From: Nocardioides bruguierae
GTDB taxonomy: Bacteria > Actinomycetota > Actinomycetes > Propionibacteriales > Nocardioidaceae
Assembly (NCBI RefSeq): GCF_023656415.1
Contig: NZ_JAMOIL010000008.1
Location: 1 to 64,000, forward strand
DNA: 64,000 nucleotides
Direction of reading: 5' to 3'
Shown: positions 1 through 10,394 of the stretch, one piece after another
Position numbering within the stretch: the stretch's first letter is position 1
Layout of the letters: each line of letters begins with the position of its first letter
The notes under the pieces: generated by a model
Told to the model about the DNA's origin: nothing
What the model saw: the letters and a program-made list of their open reading frames with translations, nothing else
The model's database searches: none
Position numbers and translations under genes: made by a program

Positions 1-156
1 GGCTGGGCATTCAAGAAGTTCTACAACTCCGAGTCAGCCCGCCTCGCGGCCCTGCCAGCATGGGTCCACGAGTACAACCACCACCGGCCCCACTCAGCAA
101 TCGGCAAGGCCGCCCCCATCACCAGACTGACCAACCTGGCTGGGCATCACACCTAG
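1..156 (+). CDS. IS481-type transposase, C-terminal end (partial)
   Basis: The first 51 codons in frame 1 read as the C-terminus of a DDE integrase-like transposase. The tail contains EYNHHRPHSAIGKAAPITRL, the conserved end of IS481-family transposases, and stops at TAG 154-156. The catalytic core lies off the left edge. The stop overlaps the stop of the opposing CBS gene by two bases, so the element sits hard against that gene. The family call rests on the YNHHRPHSA signature; IS3 transposases share part of it. Confidence 0.8.
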   Translation, partial: GWAFKKFYNSESARLAALPAWVHEYNHHRPHSAIGKAAPITRLTNLAGHHT

Positions 157-764
157 AGGACGTGCACCTCGGTGACGCCGGGGACGTCGTGGCCGGCCAG
201 CTCGGCCAGCGCCCGCTCGCCCGGCCCCATGGGGCCCTCGACGAGCGCCACGCCCTCGTGCACCTCGACCAGCCAGTCCGGGTGCCCCAGCTGGAGGAGC
301 TCCGCGTCCAGGTCGCGCTCCAGGTCGGCGTCGCTGCGCGCCAGCACCCGGACCACGTCGCTGCGCGAGATGATGCCGACGACCCGGTCGTGGGCGTCGA
401 GCACCGGCATCGACTTCGCGCCCGTGGTGGTCAGCAGCTCCACGGCGACGGCCAGGTCGGTGCTGGGGTGCACGGTGAGCACGTGGGTGTTCATGACCTC
501 CTCGACGTACGCCGGCCGGTCGTCGACCTGGGCGTCCCAGGACGAGGCGGGGGTGTGCGTGGGCCACAGCCGGGCCCGCGCGTCGGGCGTGAGGGCGTCG
601 CGCAGCAGGTCGGCCTCGCTGACGATGCCGACGAGGCGCCCCTCGGCGCTGACGACCGGGAGGCTGGTCAGGCGGTTCGTCGCCAGCAGCCGCATGGCCG
701 ACTTCACGCGCGTGCGGGGGCCGATGGAGATCGGGCGGGACGTCATCACCTCGTGGACCAGCAT
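153..764 (-). CDS. CBS-pair protein with C-terminal BON domain
   Basis: This 203-aa protein has two CBS domains (about residues 1-58 and 91-150; MLVHEVMTSRPISIG opens the first and VEEVMNTHVLTVHPSTD the second), then a short BON-type domain (about 155-203, ending VPGVTEVHVL). CBS pairs bind adenine nucleotides and act as regulatory modules; BON domains are found in membrane- or stress-associated proteins. No catalytic domain is present. The C-terminus ends right at the neighbouring transposase end, so the last few residues may be altered by the insertion. The target is unknown. Confidence 0.8.
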   Translation of the reverse strand: MLVHEVMTSRPISIGPRTRVKSAMRLLATNRLTSLPVVSAEGRLVGIVSEADLLRDALTPDARARLWPTHTPASSWDAQVDDRPAYVEEVMNTHVLTVHPSTDLAVAVELLTTTGAKSMPVLDAHDRVVGIISRSDVVRVLARSDADLERDLDAELLQLGHPDWLVEVHEGVALVEGPMGPGERALAELAGHDVPGVTEVHVL

Positions 765-1181
765 GACTTCATGCTGCTCCCGGCGGGGCGGGGGCCGGAG
801 GGGCGAACGTCCCGGTCCGCGGCGGCGAGCGGCCTGACCTGGCCAGGGGCCTCGGCGGCCCCCGGGCCGGCAGGCCCGACGGGGTGCCGGAAAAGTAGAG
901 AACCGCTGGCGTCTCGGGTCACCAGCGGTTCAAGAGGAACTGTACGCGAGCGTCCGCAGATCTGTCACTGATCCCCTGCCACCCGTCTGGACCAGGTGCC
1001 CGGCAGTCGAACGGCAGGCGAACGTCGCGGGCCGGCCCGCGGGCAGGCGACCCACCCACCGGTCGGGTGTCCGGAGCGCCCCCCGCCACGCACTAGCGTC
1101 GAGGACGCGAGACTGTGCCGCGCCCGGAGTTTGCGCGGGCCCGCTCCGGGCAGGAGGGGTGCGCACGCACGAGGAGAGACG
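765..1181. other. Intergenic region with perfect hairpin
   Basis: There is no gene in these 417 bases between two divergent genes. It must hold the promoters of the CBS-BON gene and the LapA-like gene. A perfect 10-bp inverted repeat (GAACCGCTGG / CCAGCGGTTC, positions 900-909 and 922-931, 12-nt loop) is the only strong structure. Lying between divergent genes, it is more likely an operator or a relic than a terminator. Confidence 0.5.
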
Positions 1182-1658
1182 ATGAGCAACGAGCAGGACC
1201 CCACCACCGCGTCGACCGACGCGCCCACCCAGCACGAGCCCGGCACCCCCGAGGCCGGCACCGAGGTGCAGCCCACGACGGACGGCACCCCGCCGGCCAC
1301 GCGTGACCCGCACGAGCACGAGCCCACCACCGCCGGGCCGGCCGAGGACCACCCGGACCGCGACCCGATGCGCCGTTCCCGCACCGGCGCGTTCTACGCC
1401 GCGACCGTCGGCCTGGGCCTGGTGCTCATCCTGGTCGTCATCTTCGTCGCGCAGAACACCGCGGCCACCACGGTGACGTTCCTGTCCTTCTCCGGCTCGT
1501 TCCCGGTGGCCGTCGTCATCCTGGTGGCGTTCGCCGCCGGCATCCTGTTCACCGCGCTCGGCGGCTCGCTGCGGATCATGCAGCTGCGGCGCCGCGCCAA
1601 GGCCCGCGAGCGCCAGCGGAAGAAGGCCGCGAAGGCGGAGGCCAAGGCCGCCCGCTGA
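1182..1658 (+). CDS. LapA-domain (DUF1049) membrane protein
   Basis: This 158-aa protein has an acidic, Thr/Pro-rich N-terminus (about 1-65), then two hydrophobic segments (about 70-92 and 103-125) joined by AQNTAATTVTFLSFSGSFPV, the pattern of lipopolysaccharide-assembly LapA/DUF1049 proteins. It ends in a basic Arg/Lys/Ala tail. The start is chosen for the GAGGAGAG ribosome site about 6 nt upstream. It is probably an inner-membrane protein with both termini cytoplasmic; its function in actinobacteria is not established. Confidence 0.8.
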   Translation: MSNEQDPTTASTDAPTQHEPGTPEAGTEVQPTTDGTPPATRDPHEHEPTTAGPAEDHPDRDPMRRSRTGAFYAATVGLGLVLILVVIFVAQNTAATTVTFLSFSGSFPVAVVILVAFAAGILFTALGGSLRIMQLRRRAKARERQRKKAAKAEAKAAR

Positions 1659-1680
1659 CCGCTCCCCCGGCCCCGCACGT

Positions 1681-1717
1681 GCGAAGGGCGCCCCGGCCTG
1701 GCCGGGGCGCCCTTCGC
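1681..1717. terminator. Bidirectional terminator
   Basis: A perfect long inverted repeat (left arm GCGAAGGGCGCCCCGGCC, right arm its complement) lies between the convergent ends of the LapA-like gene and guaA. It has no U-tract, as is usual for GC-rich actinobacteria. Confidence 0.8.
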
Positions 1718-1731
1718 GCGTCAGGGAGCGA

Positions 1732-3360
<1,629 letters not shown>

Positions 3361-3492
3361 GGGCGCGATCCTAGCCGTGGGCCGCCGTCCGCCCTGCACC
3401 GGCGAGACCCCTGGGCACCCACGGTCACGACGCGCCACCGGGACGGGCGCCGGGCGCACCCCCGGCGGCGCCCGGTGCCCGCTTCCGGATGC

Positions 3493-3535
3493 GTCAGGGC
3501 CCGGCCGGGGAGGGAGAAGGTGGCCGGGCCCTGAC
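3493..3535. terminator. Hairpin in the guaA/GMC intergenic region
   Basis: The 339-base gap 3361-3699 has no convincing gene. It contains a perfect 14-bp inverted repeat (GTCAGGGCCCGGCC and its complement) downstream of the GMC oxidoreductase stop, a likely terminator for that minus-strand transcript. A guaA promoter should lie next to 3360. Confidence 0.65.
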
Positions 3536-3699
3536 AGGTCCACGCACCGTGCTGGGGACGGTGCCTGGACCAGGGGACGACCCGGCGACATTCGGGAGGG
3601 AGCATGCCGGGTCGACCGGCTCAACGTCCGTGGCACCGGCGGGTCACGGGGCCGCTGCCACCCGGCCCCGCCGGTCTGGACCAGCGCTGACCGCGCCCC

Positions 3700-5433
3700 T
3701 CAGGACACCCCGACGATCGGCAGCCGCAGGGCCGCGGGCGCGGACGGCGGCACCGCCGGCGAGACCGGCTCCACCGGCGAGACCCGGGCGTAGCCCGCAC
3801 CGAGCGCCGGGCGCGGGTCGGCCTCGCCCTTGTTCGGCCACAGGGCCAGCGCCCGCTCGGCCTGCGCGGTGATGGTCAGCGACGGGTTCACCCCGAGGTT
3901 GGCGCTGATCGCCGACCCGTCCACCACGTGCAGACCGGGGTGCCCGAAGACCCGCTGGTAGCCGTCCACCACGCCGGTCTCGGCCGTGCCGCCGATCGCG
4001 CAGCCCCCGATGAAGTGGGCGGTCAGCGGCCGGTTGAACGGCTCCCCCACCGTGCCGCCGGGGGTGCCGCCCACGCGCTTGGCGATCCGCCGCACGGCGT
4101 CGTTGGCCAGCGGTATCCAGGTCGGGTTGGGGGCGCCGTGCCCCTGCTTGGAGGTCATGTACCAGCCGAACGGGCCGCGCTTGCCGTAGGTGGTGATCGA
4201 GTTGTCGAGGCTCTGCATGACCAGCGCGATCACCGACCGCTCCGACCAGTGCGCGAGGTCGTAGAGGTCGCCCACGCTGCGCCGCTGCTTCCACAGCTCG
4301 CCCAGCCACGTCCGCCAGCGGGGCGCCGGGCCGTCGCCGTCGGTGAGCACCGTCTGGAGCATCGACATGGCGTTGAACCCGTGGCCGTAGCGGCAGGGCT
4401 CGATGTGGGTGTCGGCGTCGGGGTGGAACGAGGAGGTGATCGCGACGCCGCGGGAGTAGTCGACGTCGCCGCCCTTCGGCGCGATGGCGCCGAGGATCGA
4501 CTCGGAGTTGGTCCGCGAGAGGTGACCCAGCCGCTCCGAGAGGCGCGGCAGGTGCCCCTCGTCCTTCATCCGGTGCAGCAGCTTCTGGGTGCCGAGGCTG
4601 GCCGCGGCCATCACCACCTGGCCGGCGGTGAGCACCCGGGTGGTGGCGCGGGTGGCGCGGCGCGCCTTGGTCCAGCGCACGTGCACGTCGTAGCCGCCGT
4701 CGGCACGCTCGGTGATCCGGGTGACCGTGGTGAGCGGCAGGACGCGGGCGCCCTTCTTCTCGGCCAGGTGCAGGTAGTTCTTCACCAGCGTGTTCTTGGC
4801 GTTGTGCCGGCAGCCGCTCATGCACTCCCCGCAGCTGCGGCAGGGGTTGCGGTCCGGGCCCTCGCCGCCGAAGTACGGGTCGGGCACGGCGGTGTCGGGG
4901 TCCTGCCCGGGCCCGCCGAAGAAGACCCCGACCGGCGTGGGGTGGAACGTCTCGCCGACGCCCATCTCCTCGGCCACGTCCCGCATCACCTCGTCGGCCG
5001 GGGTGGTCTCGGGGTTGGTGACGACGCCGAGCATCCGCTTGGCCTGGTCGTAGTAGGGCGCGAGCTCCTCGCGCCAGTCGGTCAGGTCGCGCCACTGGGG
5101 GTCGTCGTAGAAGGCCTGCGGGGGCTCGTAGAGGGTGTTGGCGTAGACCAGCGAGCCGCCGCCCACGCCGGCACCGGCCAGGATCATCGTGTCCTTGAGC
5201 GCCTCGACCCGCTGGATGCCGTAGCAGCCCAGGGCCGGCGCCCACAGGTAGCGCGCCAGGTCGAAGGTGCCCGAGGAGAAGTCGTCGTCCTCGAAGCGCG
5301 CGCCGGCCTCCAGGACGAGGACGCGGTACCCCTTCTCCACCAGCCTCAGCGCGGCGACCGAGCCACCGAAGCCGGAGCCGATGACGATCACGTCGGCGTC
5401 GAGGCCGGTCTCGACCCCGGGCTGCCCGCTCAT
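3700..5433 (-). CDS. GMC-family FAD oxidoreductase with cysteine-rich insert
   Basis: This 577-aa flavoprotein has an N-terminal Rossmann motif VIVIGSGFGGSVAALRL (about 15-31) and the FAD-contacting GAGVGGGSLVYANTL. The C-terminal half has HFIGGCAIGG and a GLHVVDGSAISANLGVNPS segment typical of GMC (glucose-methanol-choline) enzymes and cholesterol-oxidase-like relatives. An insert CRSCGECMSGCRHNAKNT carries four cysteines, as in a GMC subgroup that may hold a metal or Fe-S centre. The substrate is unknown. Its ATG overlaps the upstream aldehyde dehydrogenase stop (ATGA), so the two likely act in sequence, oxidising an alcohol to an aldehyde to an acid. Confidence 0.85.
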   Translation of the reverse strand: MSGQPGVETGLDADVIVIGSGFGGSVAALRLVEKGYRVLVLEAGARFEDDDFSSGTFDLARYLWAPALGCYGIQRVEALKDTMILAGAGVGGGSLVYANTLYEPPQAFYDDPQWRDLTDWREELAPYYDQAKRMLGVVTNPETTPADEVMRDVAEEMGVGETFHPTPVGVFFGGPGQDPDTAVPDPYFGGEGPDRNPCRSCGECMSGCRHNAKNTLVKNYLHLAEKKGARVLPLTTVTRITERADGGYDVHVRWTKARRATRATTRVLTAGQVVMAAASLGTQKLLHRMKDEGHLPRLSERLGHLSRTNSESILGAIAPKGGDVDYSRGVAITSSFHPDADTHIEPCRYGHGFNAMSMLQTVLTDGDGPAPRWRTWLGELWKQRRSVGDLYDLAHWSERSVIALVMQSLDNSITTYGKRGPFGWYMTSKQGHGAPNPTWIPLANDAVRRIAKRVGGTPGGTVGEPFNRPLTAHFIGGCAIGGTAETGVVDGYQRVFGHPGLHVVDGSAISANLGVNPSLTITAQAERALALWPNKGEADPRPALGAGYARVSPVEPVSPAVPPSAPAALRLPIVGVS

Positions 5434-7061
5434 GCGCGCCCCAGCTTCCTCATCACCTTCAGGGCTCCCGTCATGACCTGCGCGTAGCGCCGGTCGTCGA
5501 GCCCGAAGGCCGGGGCGATCGGCATGACGCGCTGGGTGGCCACCGACTGCGCCTCGGTGAAGCGGAGCAGGCCCTCGGCGCCCTGGCGACGGCCGAGGCC
5601 GCTGGTGCCCATGCCGCCCATCGGCGCCGCGATGGAGGCGAACGTGGCGCCGAAGCCCTCGTTCACGTTGACCGTGCCGCACCGCACCTGGCGGGCGACC
5701 TCGCGGGCGTGCGCGGTGTCGCGGCCGAAGACGGCGGCGTTGAGCCCCTCCTCGCCCTGGTTGGCGCGGGCGATCGCGTCGGCCTCGTCGGTGAACCGGT
5801 GGATCGCCACGACCGGTCCGAAGGTCTCCTCGGCGAAGCAGGCCATGTCGGGGGTGACGCCCTCCAGCACCGTGGGCTCGAAGACGTAGGGGCCGAGGTC
5901 GGGGCGGTGCCGACCGCCGGTGAGGATCGTGACGCCGCGCGCCATCGCGTCCTCGACGTGGGCGGCCACCTTCGACAGCTGGTCGGCCGAGGTCAGCGAG
6001 CCCATGTCGACGCCCCAGCCGGTGCCCGCGCCCAGCGAGAGCGCCTGGGTGCGGGCCACGAACCGCTCGACGAAGTGGTCGTAGACCTGGTCGGCCACGA
6101 ACAGCCGCTCGGTGGAGACGCACAGCTGCCCGGCGTTGGAGAAGCACGCGCGGACGGCGCCCTCCGCCGCACGCTCCACGTCGGCGTCGCGCAGCACGAT
6201 GAGCGGGTTCTTGCCGCCCAGCTCCAGGGAGCAGCCGATCAGCCGCTCCGCGCAGCCGGCGGCGATGCGCCGCCCGGTGGCCGTGGACCCGGTGAAGCAG
6301 ACGTAGTCGGCGCGCTCGACGATCGCGCCGCCGACCTCCGCGCCCGGCCCGGCCACCACCTGCCACAGGCCGGGCGGTGCTCCGGCCTCCTCGAGGAGGT
6401 CGACGCCGAGCAGGGCGGTGAGCATGGTCTGGGCGTCGGGCTTGGCCACCACGGCGTTGCCGGCCATCAGCGCGGGCAGCCCGTCGCACATCGCCATGGT
6501 GAACGGGTAGTTCCACGGGCTGATCACGCCGACGACGCCCTTGGGCACCCGGTTGACCTCGACCTTCGTCAGCCCCGGCACCACGCCGGGGGCGCGCCTG
6601 CGGGCGAGCGTGGCGGCGCCGGTGCGGGCGTAGTAGCGGGCCGTCAGCGCGACGTGGGCGGGCTCGTCGTAGGCGTGGATGCGCGCCTTGCCGGACTCCC
6701 AGCAGATGAGGTCCATGATCTCGTCCGCGCGCTCCAGCACGAGGTCGTGGAAGCGCAGCAGGACGGCGGCGCGGTGCTGCGCCGTCGTCCTCGCCCACGC
6801 GGCCTGGGCGACCCGGGCGCGGGCGAACGCCTCCGCCACGTCGGCCTCGCTCGACTGCGGCACGTGGGCCAGCGGGGCGTCGTTGACGGGGCTGCGGACC
6901 TCGGCCGTGCGACCGGTCGTGCTCACCACGCGGGAAGTGAGCCGGGCGACGTGGCTCGGCTCGAGCACGTAGGCGGCACGGGGGTCGTGCTCGGGGTCGT
7001 GCGGGCCGTCCAGCAGGGGGTCGCCGGGACGCGGGTGGGAGTCACCGTGGGGGGCGGTCAT
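5430..7061 (-). CDS. Succinate-semialdehyde-type aldehyde dehydrogenase
   Basis: This 543-aa ALDH-superfamily enzyme has the catalytic Cys314 (NAGQLCVSTERL), the general base Glu280 (LELGGKNP) and the NAD(P)-binding FTGSTATGRRIA. PWNYPFTMAMCDGLPALMAGN is the substrate-channel region shared with mycobacterial GabD2-type succinic semialdehyde dehydrogenases. The first 40 residues are a variable extension. TACCCT lies 6 nt before the ATG, so the message may be leaderless. It forms a coupled two-gene unit with the GMC oxidoreductase. The substrate is inferred from the family only. Confidence 0.88.
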   Translation of the reverse strand: MTAPHGDSHPRPGDPLLDGPHDPEHDPRAAYVLEPSHVARLTSRVVSTTGRTAEVRSPVNDAPLAHVPQSSEADVAEAFARARVAQAAWARTTAQHRAAVLLRFHDLVLERADEIMDLICWESGKARIHAYDEPAHVALTARYYARTGAATLARRRAPGVVPGLTKVEVNRVPKGVVGVISPWNYPFTMAMCDGLPALMAGNAVVAKPDAQTMLTALLGVDLLEEAGAPPGLWQVVAGPGAEVGGAIVERADYVCFTGSTATGRRIAAGCAERLIGCSLELGGKNPLIVLRDADVERAAEGAVRACFSNAGQLCVSTERLFVADQVYDHFVERFVARTQALSLGAGTGWGVDMGSLTSADQLSKVAAHVEDAMARGVTILTGGRHRPDLGPYVFEPTVLEGVTPDMACFAEETFGPVVAIHRFTDEADAIARANQGEEGLNAAVFGRDTAHAREVARQVRCGTVNVNEGFGATFASIAAPMGGMGTSGLGRRQGAEGLLRFTEAQSVATQRVMPIAPAFGLDDRRYAQVMTGALKVMRKLGRA

Positions 7062-7144
7062 GACCCGAGGGTAGGTGACGTCCCTCTCGCTGACGAGCCC
7101 CTTGTTGACAATCGTTCAGTTGCGGCGGGAGTCGTCGTGGCGGC

Positions 7145-7615
7145 TCACGCGCCGCGCACGGCCTCCTCGCGGCCGCGGTTGGCGAGCCGGTCGGCGGCCT
7201 CGTTGCCGGCGTCCCCCGCGTGGCCCTTGACCCAGTGCCAGTTCACCTCGTGGCGGCCGCACTCCTCGTCCAGCTCGCGCCACAGGTCCTCGTTCTTGAC
7301 CGGCTGCTTGGCCGAGGTCTTCCAGCCGTTCTTCTTCCACGACCGCATCCACGAGGTGATGCCGCCGCGCACGTAGGAGGAGTCGGTGTAGATCTCCACC
7401 CGGCACGGGCGCTTGAGCGCGCGCAGCGCCATGATCGGCGCCATCAGCTCCATGCGGTTGTTGGTGGTCGTGCCGGGCTCTCCCCCGCACAGCTCCTTGA
7501 CGTGGCTGCCCTGGCGCAGCAGCGCGCCCCAGCCACCGGGCCCCGGGTTCGGCGCGCACGACCCGTCGGTGTGCACGGTCACGACGTCGTCCGGGTGGGG
7601 GCTGGTCTCGCTCAC
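7145..7615 (-). CDS. rnhA: Ribonuclease HI
   Basis: This 156-aa enzyme cleaves RNA in RNA-DNA hybrids. The catalytic carboxylates are visible: [12 protein letters not shown] (Asp17), [18 protein letters not shown], and the C-terminal [22 protein letters not shown] segment (here [18 protein letters not shown]). The length is normal for a free-standing bacterial RNase HI. It starts at GTG 7615, overlapping the stop of the upstream acetyltransferase (GTGA), so it is translationally coupled. Confidence 0.95.
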   Translation of the reverse strand: MSETSPHPDDVVTVHTDGSCAPNPGPGGWGALLRQGSHVKELCGGEPGTTTNNRMELMAPIMALRALKRPCRVEIYTDSSYVRGGITSWMRSWKKNGWKTSAKQPVKNEDLWRELDEECGRHEVNWHWVKGHAGDAGNEAADRLANRGREEAVRGA

Positions 7616-8481
7616 GGGGCGTGATCCTCACACGTCGTGGTCGCCAGCGCCGTACCGACCCGCACGAAGCCGACGGCCTCGTAGACGCGCGCCACGGCCT
7701 CGTCGCTGGCGGAGCAGAACACGGTGCGGACGCCGGCGGCCCGGGCGTGCCGGGCGAGCAGGGCCGTGAGGGCGCCGGCTGCGCCGCGGCGACGGGAGGC
7801 CGGGAGCGTGGCGACGCCGACGATCTCGGTGGCGCTGACCCCGTCGCGCTGCACCGGGTGGTGCGCTCCCCCGCCGACCGCGCCGACCCCGCCGACCCCG
7901 CCGACGTCGAACGCGCCGGCCTGCACGCGCGTGCCGGCGCGCAGCATGCCGCGCACCTGGTCGAGCGAGTGCTGCGGGCCGGCGGCCCGCTGGTCGCGCT
8001 CGACGGCCCCGGCCTCGCCCACGGCGGTGCCCAGCGTCGCGAACCCGAGACTGATGCAGGCGTGGACCGCGGGCAGGTCGGCGTCGTCCGCCCCGAGCAG
8101 GCGCACCTCGAGGTCGGTCGCGGGGGCGACCGGCTCGACCCCGGGCGGGAGGACGAGCAGCGGGTGCCGGTCGACGTGCAGACCCGCCTCGCGCGCCGCC
8201 GCCTCCAGGGTGGGCGCCTCCTCGGCGACCCACTCCAGGTCGTGGCTGCTGCCCAGCCGGGTCTGCGCCGCGGCCAGCGCACGCACGTCGTCGGCGGTGA
8301 AGGGGTGCGTGGTGCCCAGCCGCGGCCGGGCGTAGTAGCCCCAGGCGCCACGGCCGACGAACTGGGTGAACGGGCCGACCTCGTGGACGTCGGCGTCGTC
8401 CCGAGTGACCAGGTCCAGGTGCGCGAGCACGTCGGCGGGGACGCCCCCGGCCGCGTCACCGGCCCCGTGCGGAGGCCTCAC
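7612..8481 (-). CDS. GNAT-family N-acetyltransferase
   Basis: This 289-aa protein has its acetyl-CoA-binding core in the last 90 residues ([20 protein letters not shown], then [14 protein letters not shown]). The N-terminal 150 residues resemble the degenerate first half of two-domain GNATs. The GTG start overlaps the nitrilase stop and its own stop overlaps rnhA, giving a tight three-gene operon (nitrilase, GNAT, rnhA). A Gly/Val-rich low-complexity loop ([13 protein letters not shown]) is unusual. The substrate is unknown. Confidence 0.75.
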   Translation of the reverse strand: MRPPHGAGDAAGGVPADVLAHLDLVTRDDADVHEVGPFTQFVGRGAWGYYARPRLGTTHPFTADDVRALAAAQTRLGSSHDLEWVAEEAPTLEAAAREAGLHVDRHPLLVLPPGVEPVAPATDLEVRLLGADDADLPAVHACISLGFATLGTAVGEAGAVERDQRAAGPQHSLDQVRGMLRAGTRVQAGAFDVGGVGGVGAVGGGAHHPVQRDGVSATEIVGVATLPASRRRGAAGALTALLARHARAAGVRTVFCSASDEAVARVYEAVGFVRVGTALATTTCEDHAP

Positions 8482-9272
8482 GACCGGCGCCGGTCGGCGT
8501 GCATCGTCTGGCGCGTGCGCACCTCGGCGACGACGTCGCTGTCGAGCACCGCCAGGGCCAGCGCCCCGTCGTCGTCCGCCACCGAGGCGAGCAGGTGGCC
8601 CTCCGGGCCCCACACCGACGAGCCCCCGGTGATCGGGACGCCGCCGCACTCCCCCAGCGCGCCGGCCATCACCACGTGGGTGCCGGTGTCCAGCGCGCGG
8701 GCCGCGAGGGCCACGTCCCGGCCCCGGGTCGAGCCCTCCAGGTAGGCGGCGGAGACGACGTAGGCCAGCGCGCCCGCCTCGGCGGCGGCGGCCGCGTGCT
8801 CCGGGAACCGGGAGTCGTAGCAGATGGCGAGACCCAGCGGCACGCCGTCGACCTCCACGACCGAGGTGCCCGGGCCGCCGGGTGCGAACCAGGCGCGCTC
8901 GGTGGGGTCGAGGTGCTGCTTGTCGTAGGCGGCGTGCGCGGCGCCGTCCGCACCGACGAGGACGAGGCTCAGCGTCACCGACCCGTCGGACCGGTGCAGC
9001 GGGGTGCTGACCAGCACGTGCACCTCGGCCGCGTCCGCCGCGGCCCGCAGCGGGGCCAGCAGGTCGCCGGCCAGGTCGTCCTCGTGCGGCAGGGCGTCCG
9101 TGTCCTCGAAGGCGCGCGGCTCGTAGCCGGTGAGGAAGGCCTCCGGCAGCACGAGCAGCCGGGCGCCCCGGGCGGCCGCCTGCCGGGTCATCTCCGCCGC
9201 GCGCGCCACGTTGGCCGCCACGTCCCCCACCACCGGGACCGCCTGCCCCGCGGCCACCACCAGCCTCGTCAT
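8478..9272 (-). CDS. Carbon-nitrogen hydrolase (nitrilase superfamily)
   Basis: This 264-aa enzyme carries the Glu-Lys-Cys triad of nitrilase-superfamily amidases: LLVLPEAFLTGY (Glu), AYDKQHLDP (Lys) and LAICYDSRFPEHA (Cys). The length fits omega-amidase-like branches. The ATG at 9272 follows CAGGCT by 6 nt with no ribosome site. It is first in the operon with the GNAT and rnhA. The substrate cannot be read from sequence. Confidence 0.88.
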   Translation of the reverse strand: MTRLVVAAGQAVPVVGDVAANVARAAEMTRQAAARGARLLVLPEAFLTGYEPRAFEDTDALPHEDDLAGDLLAPLRAAADAAEVHVLVSTPLHRSDGSVTLSLVLVGADGAAHAAYDKQHLDPTERAWFAPGGPGTSVVEVDGVPLGLAICYDSRFPEHAAAAAEAGALAYVVSAAYLEGSTRGRDVALAARALDTGTHVVMAGALGECGGVPITGGSSVWGPEGHLLASVADDDGALALAVLDSDVVAEVRTRQTMHADRRRS

Positions 9273-9300
9273 GCGGCCAGCCTGCCACCTCACGCTCAGT

Positions 9301-9345
9301 GGGTGCGATCACTGGCACCACCTGCCAGGGATCGCACCCACCAAG
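9301..9345. repeat. 45-nt palindromic repeat, copy 1
   Basis: The unit begins GGGTGCGATCACTGGCACCA and ends GATCGCACCCACCAAG. It is an imperfect palindrome that recurs at 10348-10392 with 41 of 45 bases identical. This copy sits between divergent genes, so it is not simply a terminator. Confidence 0.8.
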
Positions 9346-9410
9346 GCACTCCTCCACAGGCGCACCGGGTGCTGGTGCACGGATGGCCCCGAGCGGGCAG
9401 GAGCCAGGGG

Positions 9411-10346
9411 GTGATCGACACTCGCGACCCAGGGCTGCGCCGCCTGCTCACCATCCAGCAACCCCGCGTGGTGGCCAGGCGCCAGCTCGCCGAGCTGGGG
9501 GCGAGCGAGGACGACGTGCGCCGGATGCTCCGCCGCGGGGAGCTGCACCGGTGGCACGCCGGCGTCTACCGGCTCGACACGGGGCCGCCTACCGCCGAGC
9601 AGCGGCTCTGGGCCGCCGTGCTGCTGTTCCCCCGAGCCGCCCTGCACCGGGAGTCCGCGCTGCCCGGTGCTGCCGGCCTCCCGGCCCACGTCCTCGTGCC
9701 GCACCGGACCAGCACCCGGCGGCAGGTCCCGGGGGTGTCCGTGACGCGGTCACGACAGTTCGACGCCCGGGTCCAGCCGCGGACCTCGCCGCCCCGGGTG
9801 AGCCTCGAGGACGCCGCCGTCGAGGCCGCCGACCTCGCCGTGGACCTGGGTCACCGGCTCACGCTCCTCGCCGACCTCCTGCACACCCGCCGGACGACGG
9901 CGCAGCGTGTGCTGGCCGAGGTCGGTGCCGCACCGACCCTGCGCCACCGCGCCGAGATCGCCGCGCTGCTGACCGACATCGAGGCCGGCACGTCCTCGGT
10001 GCTGGAGCGGGAGTTCCTCCACCGCGTCCAACGAGCGCACGGGCTGCCCGTCGGTGACCGTCAGCGTCGGGCGGTCTCCCGGGTCGGGGTCACGTACCGC
10101 GACGTCGAGCTCACCAGGTGGGGCGTGGTCGTCGAGCTCGACGGGCGAGCCTTCCACGACGACCCCCGAGCCCGCGCACGAGACCTCCAGCGCGACCTCG
10201 CCTCGCTCGAGCAGGGGCTGGTCACCGTCCGTCTGGGTTGGTCCCAGGTCGTCCGGGACCCGTGCACCACCGCCGAGGCCCTGGCCGGCGTGCTGCGGGC
10301 GCGCGGGTGGACCGGCAGGACCGCCCGCTGCCCGCGATGCCCGTGA
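9411..10346 (+). CDS. AbiEi-like / DUF559-type protein
   Basis: This 311-aa protein opens with a helix-turn-helix-like segment (RQLAELGASEDDVRRMLRRG, then ELHRWHAGVYRL) as in AbiEi-type antitoxin or regulator proteins. It closes with a DUF559/Vsr-like nuclease fold signature (VVVELDGRAFHDDPRARARD ... LVTVRLGWSQV). Such two-part proteins are common singletons in actinobacteria. The GTG start follows an AGGGG tract. No toxin partner is adjacent. It is bracketed by the two copies of the 45-nt repeat, as a small cassette would be. The function is unproven. Confidence 0.7.
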   Translation: MIDTRDPGLRRLLTIQQPRVVARRQLAELGASEDDVRRMLRRGELHRWHAGVYRLDTGPPTAEQRLWAAVLLFPRAALHRESALPGAAGLPAHVLVPHRTSTRRQVPGVSVTRSRQFDARVQPRTSPPRVSLEDAAVEAADLAVDLGHRLTLLADLLHTRRTTAQRVLAEVGAAPTLRHRAEIAALLTDIEAGTSSVLEREFLHRVQRAHGLPVGDRQRRAVSRVGVTYRDVELTRWGVVVELDGRAFHDDPRARARDLQRDLASLEQGLVTVRLGWSQVVRDPCTTAEALAGVLRARGWTGRTARCPRCP

Positions 10347-10347
10347 C

Positions 10348-10392
10348 GGGTGCGATCACTGGCACCAGACGCCAGTGATCGCACCCACCAAG
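10348..10392. repeat. 45-nt palindromic repeat, copy 2
   Basis: This is the second copy of the unit at 9301-9345, here nearly perfectly palindromic (GGGTGCGATCACTGGC / GCCAGTGATCGCACCC). It lies between the convergent ends of the AbiEi-like gene and guaB3, where it could also terminate both. The non-palindromic tail ACCAAG is conserved in both copies. Confidence 0.8.
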
Positions 10393-10394
10393 TC

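Noticed and set aside
3700..6798. Very long minus-strand frame (over 1000 codons) spanning two genes
   Set aside because: It crosses the coupled GMC/ALDH junction in another phase over the ALDH part; only the GMC portion is real. High GC makes stop-free shadow frames common.
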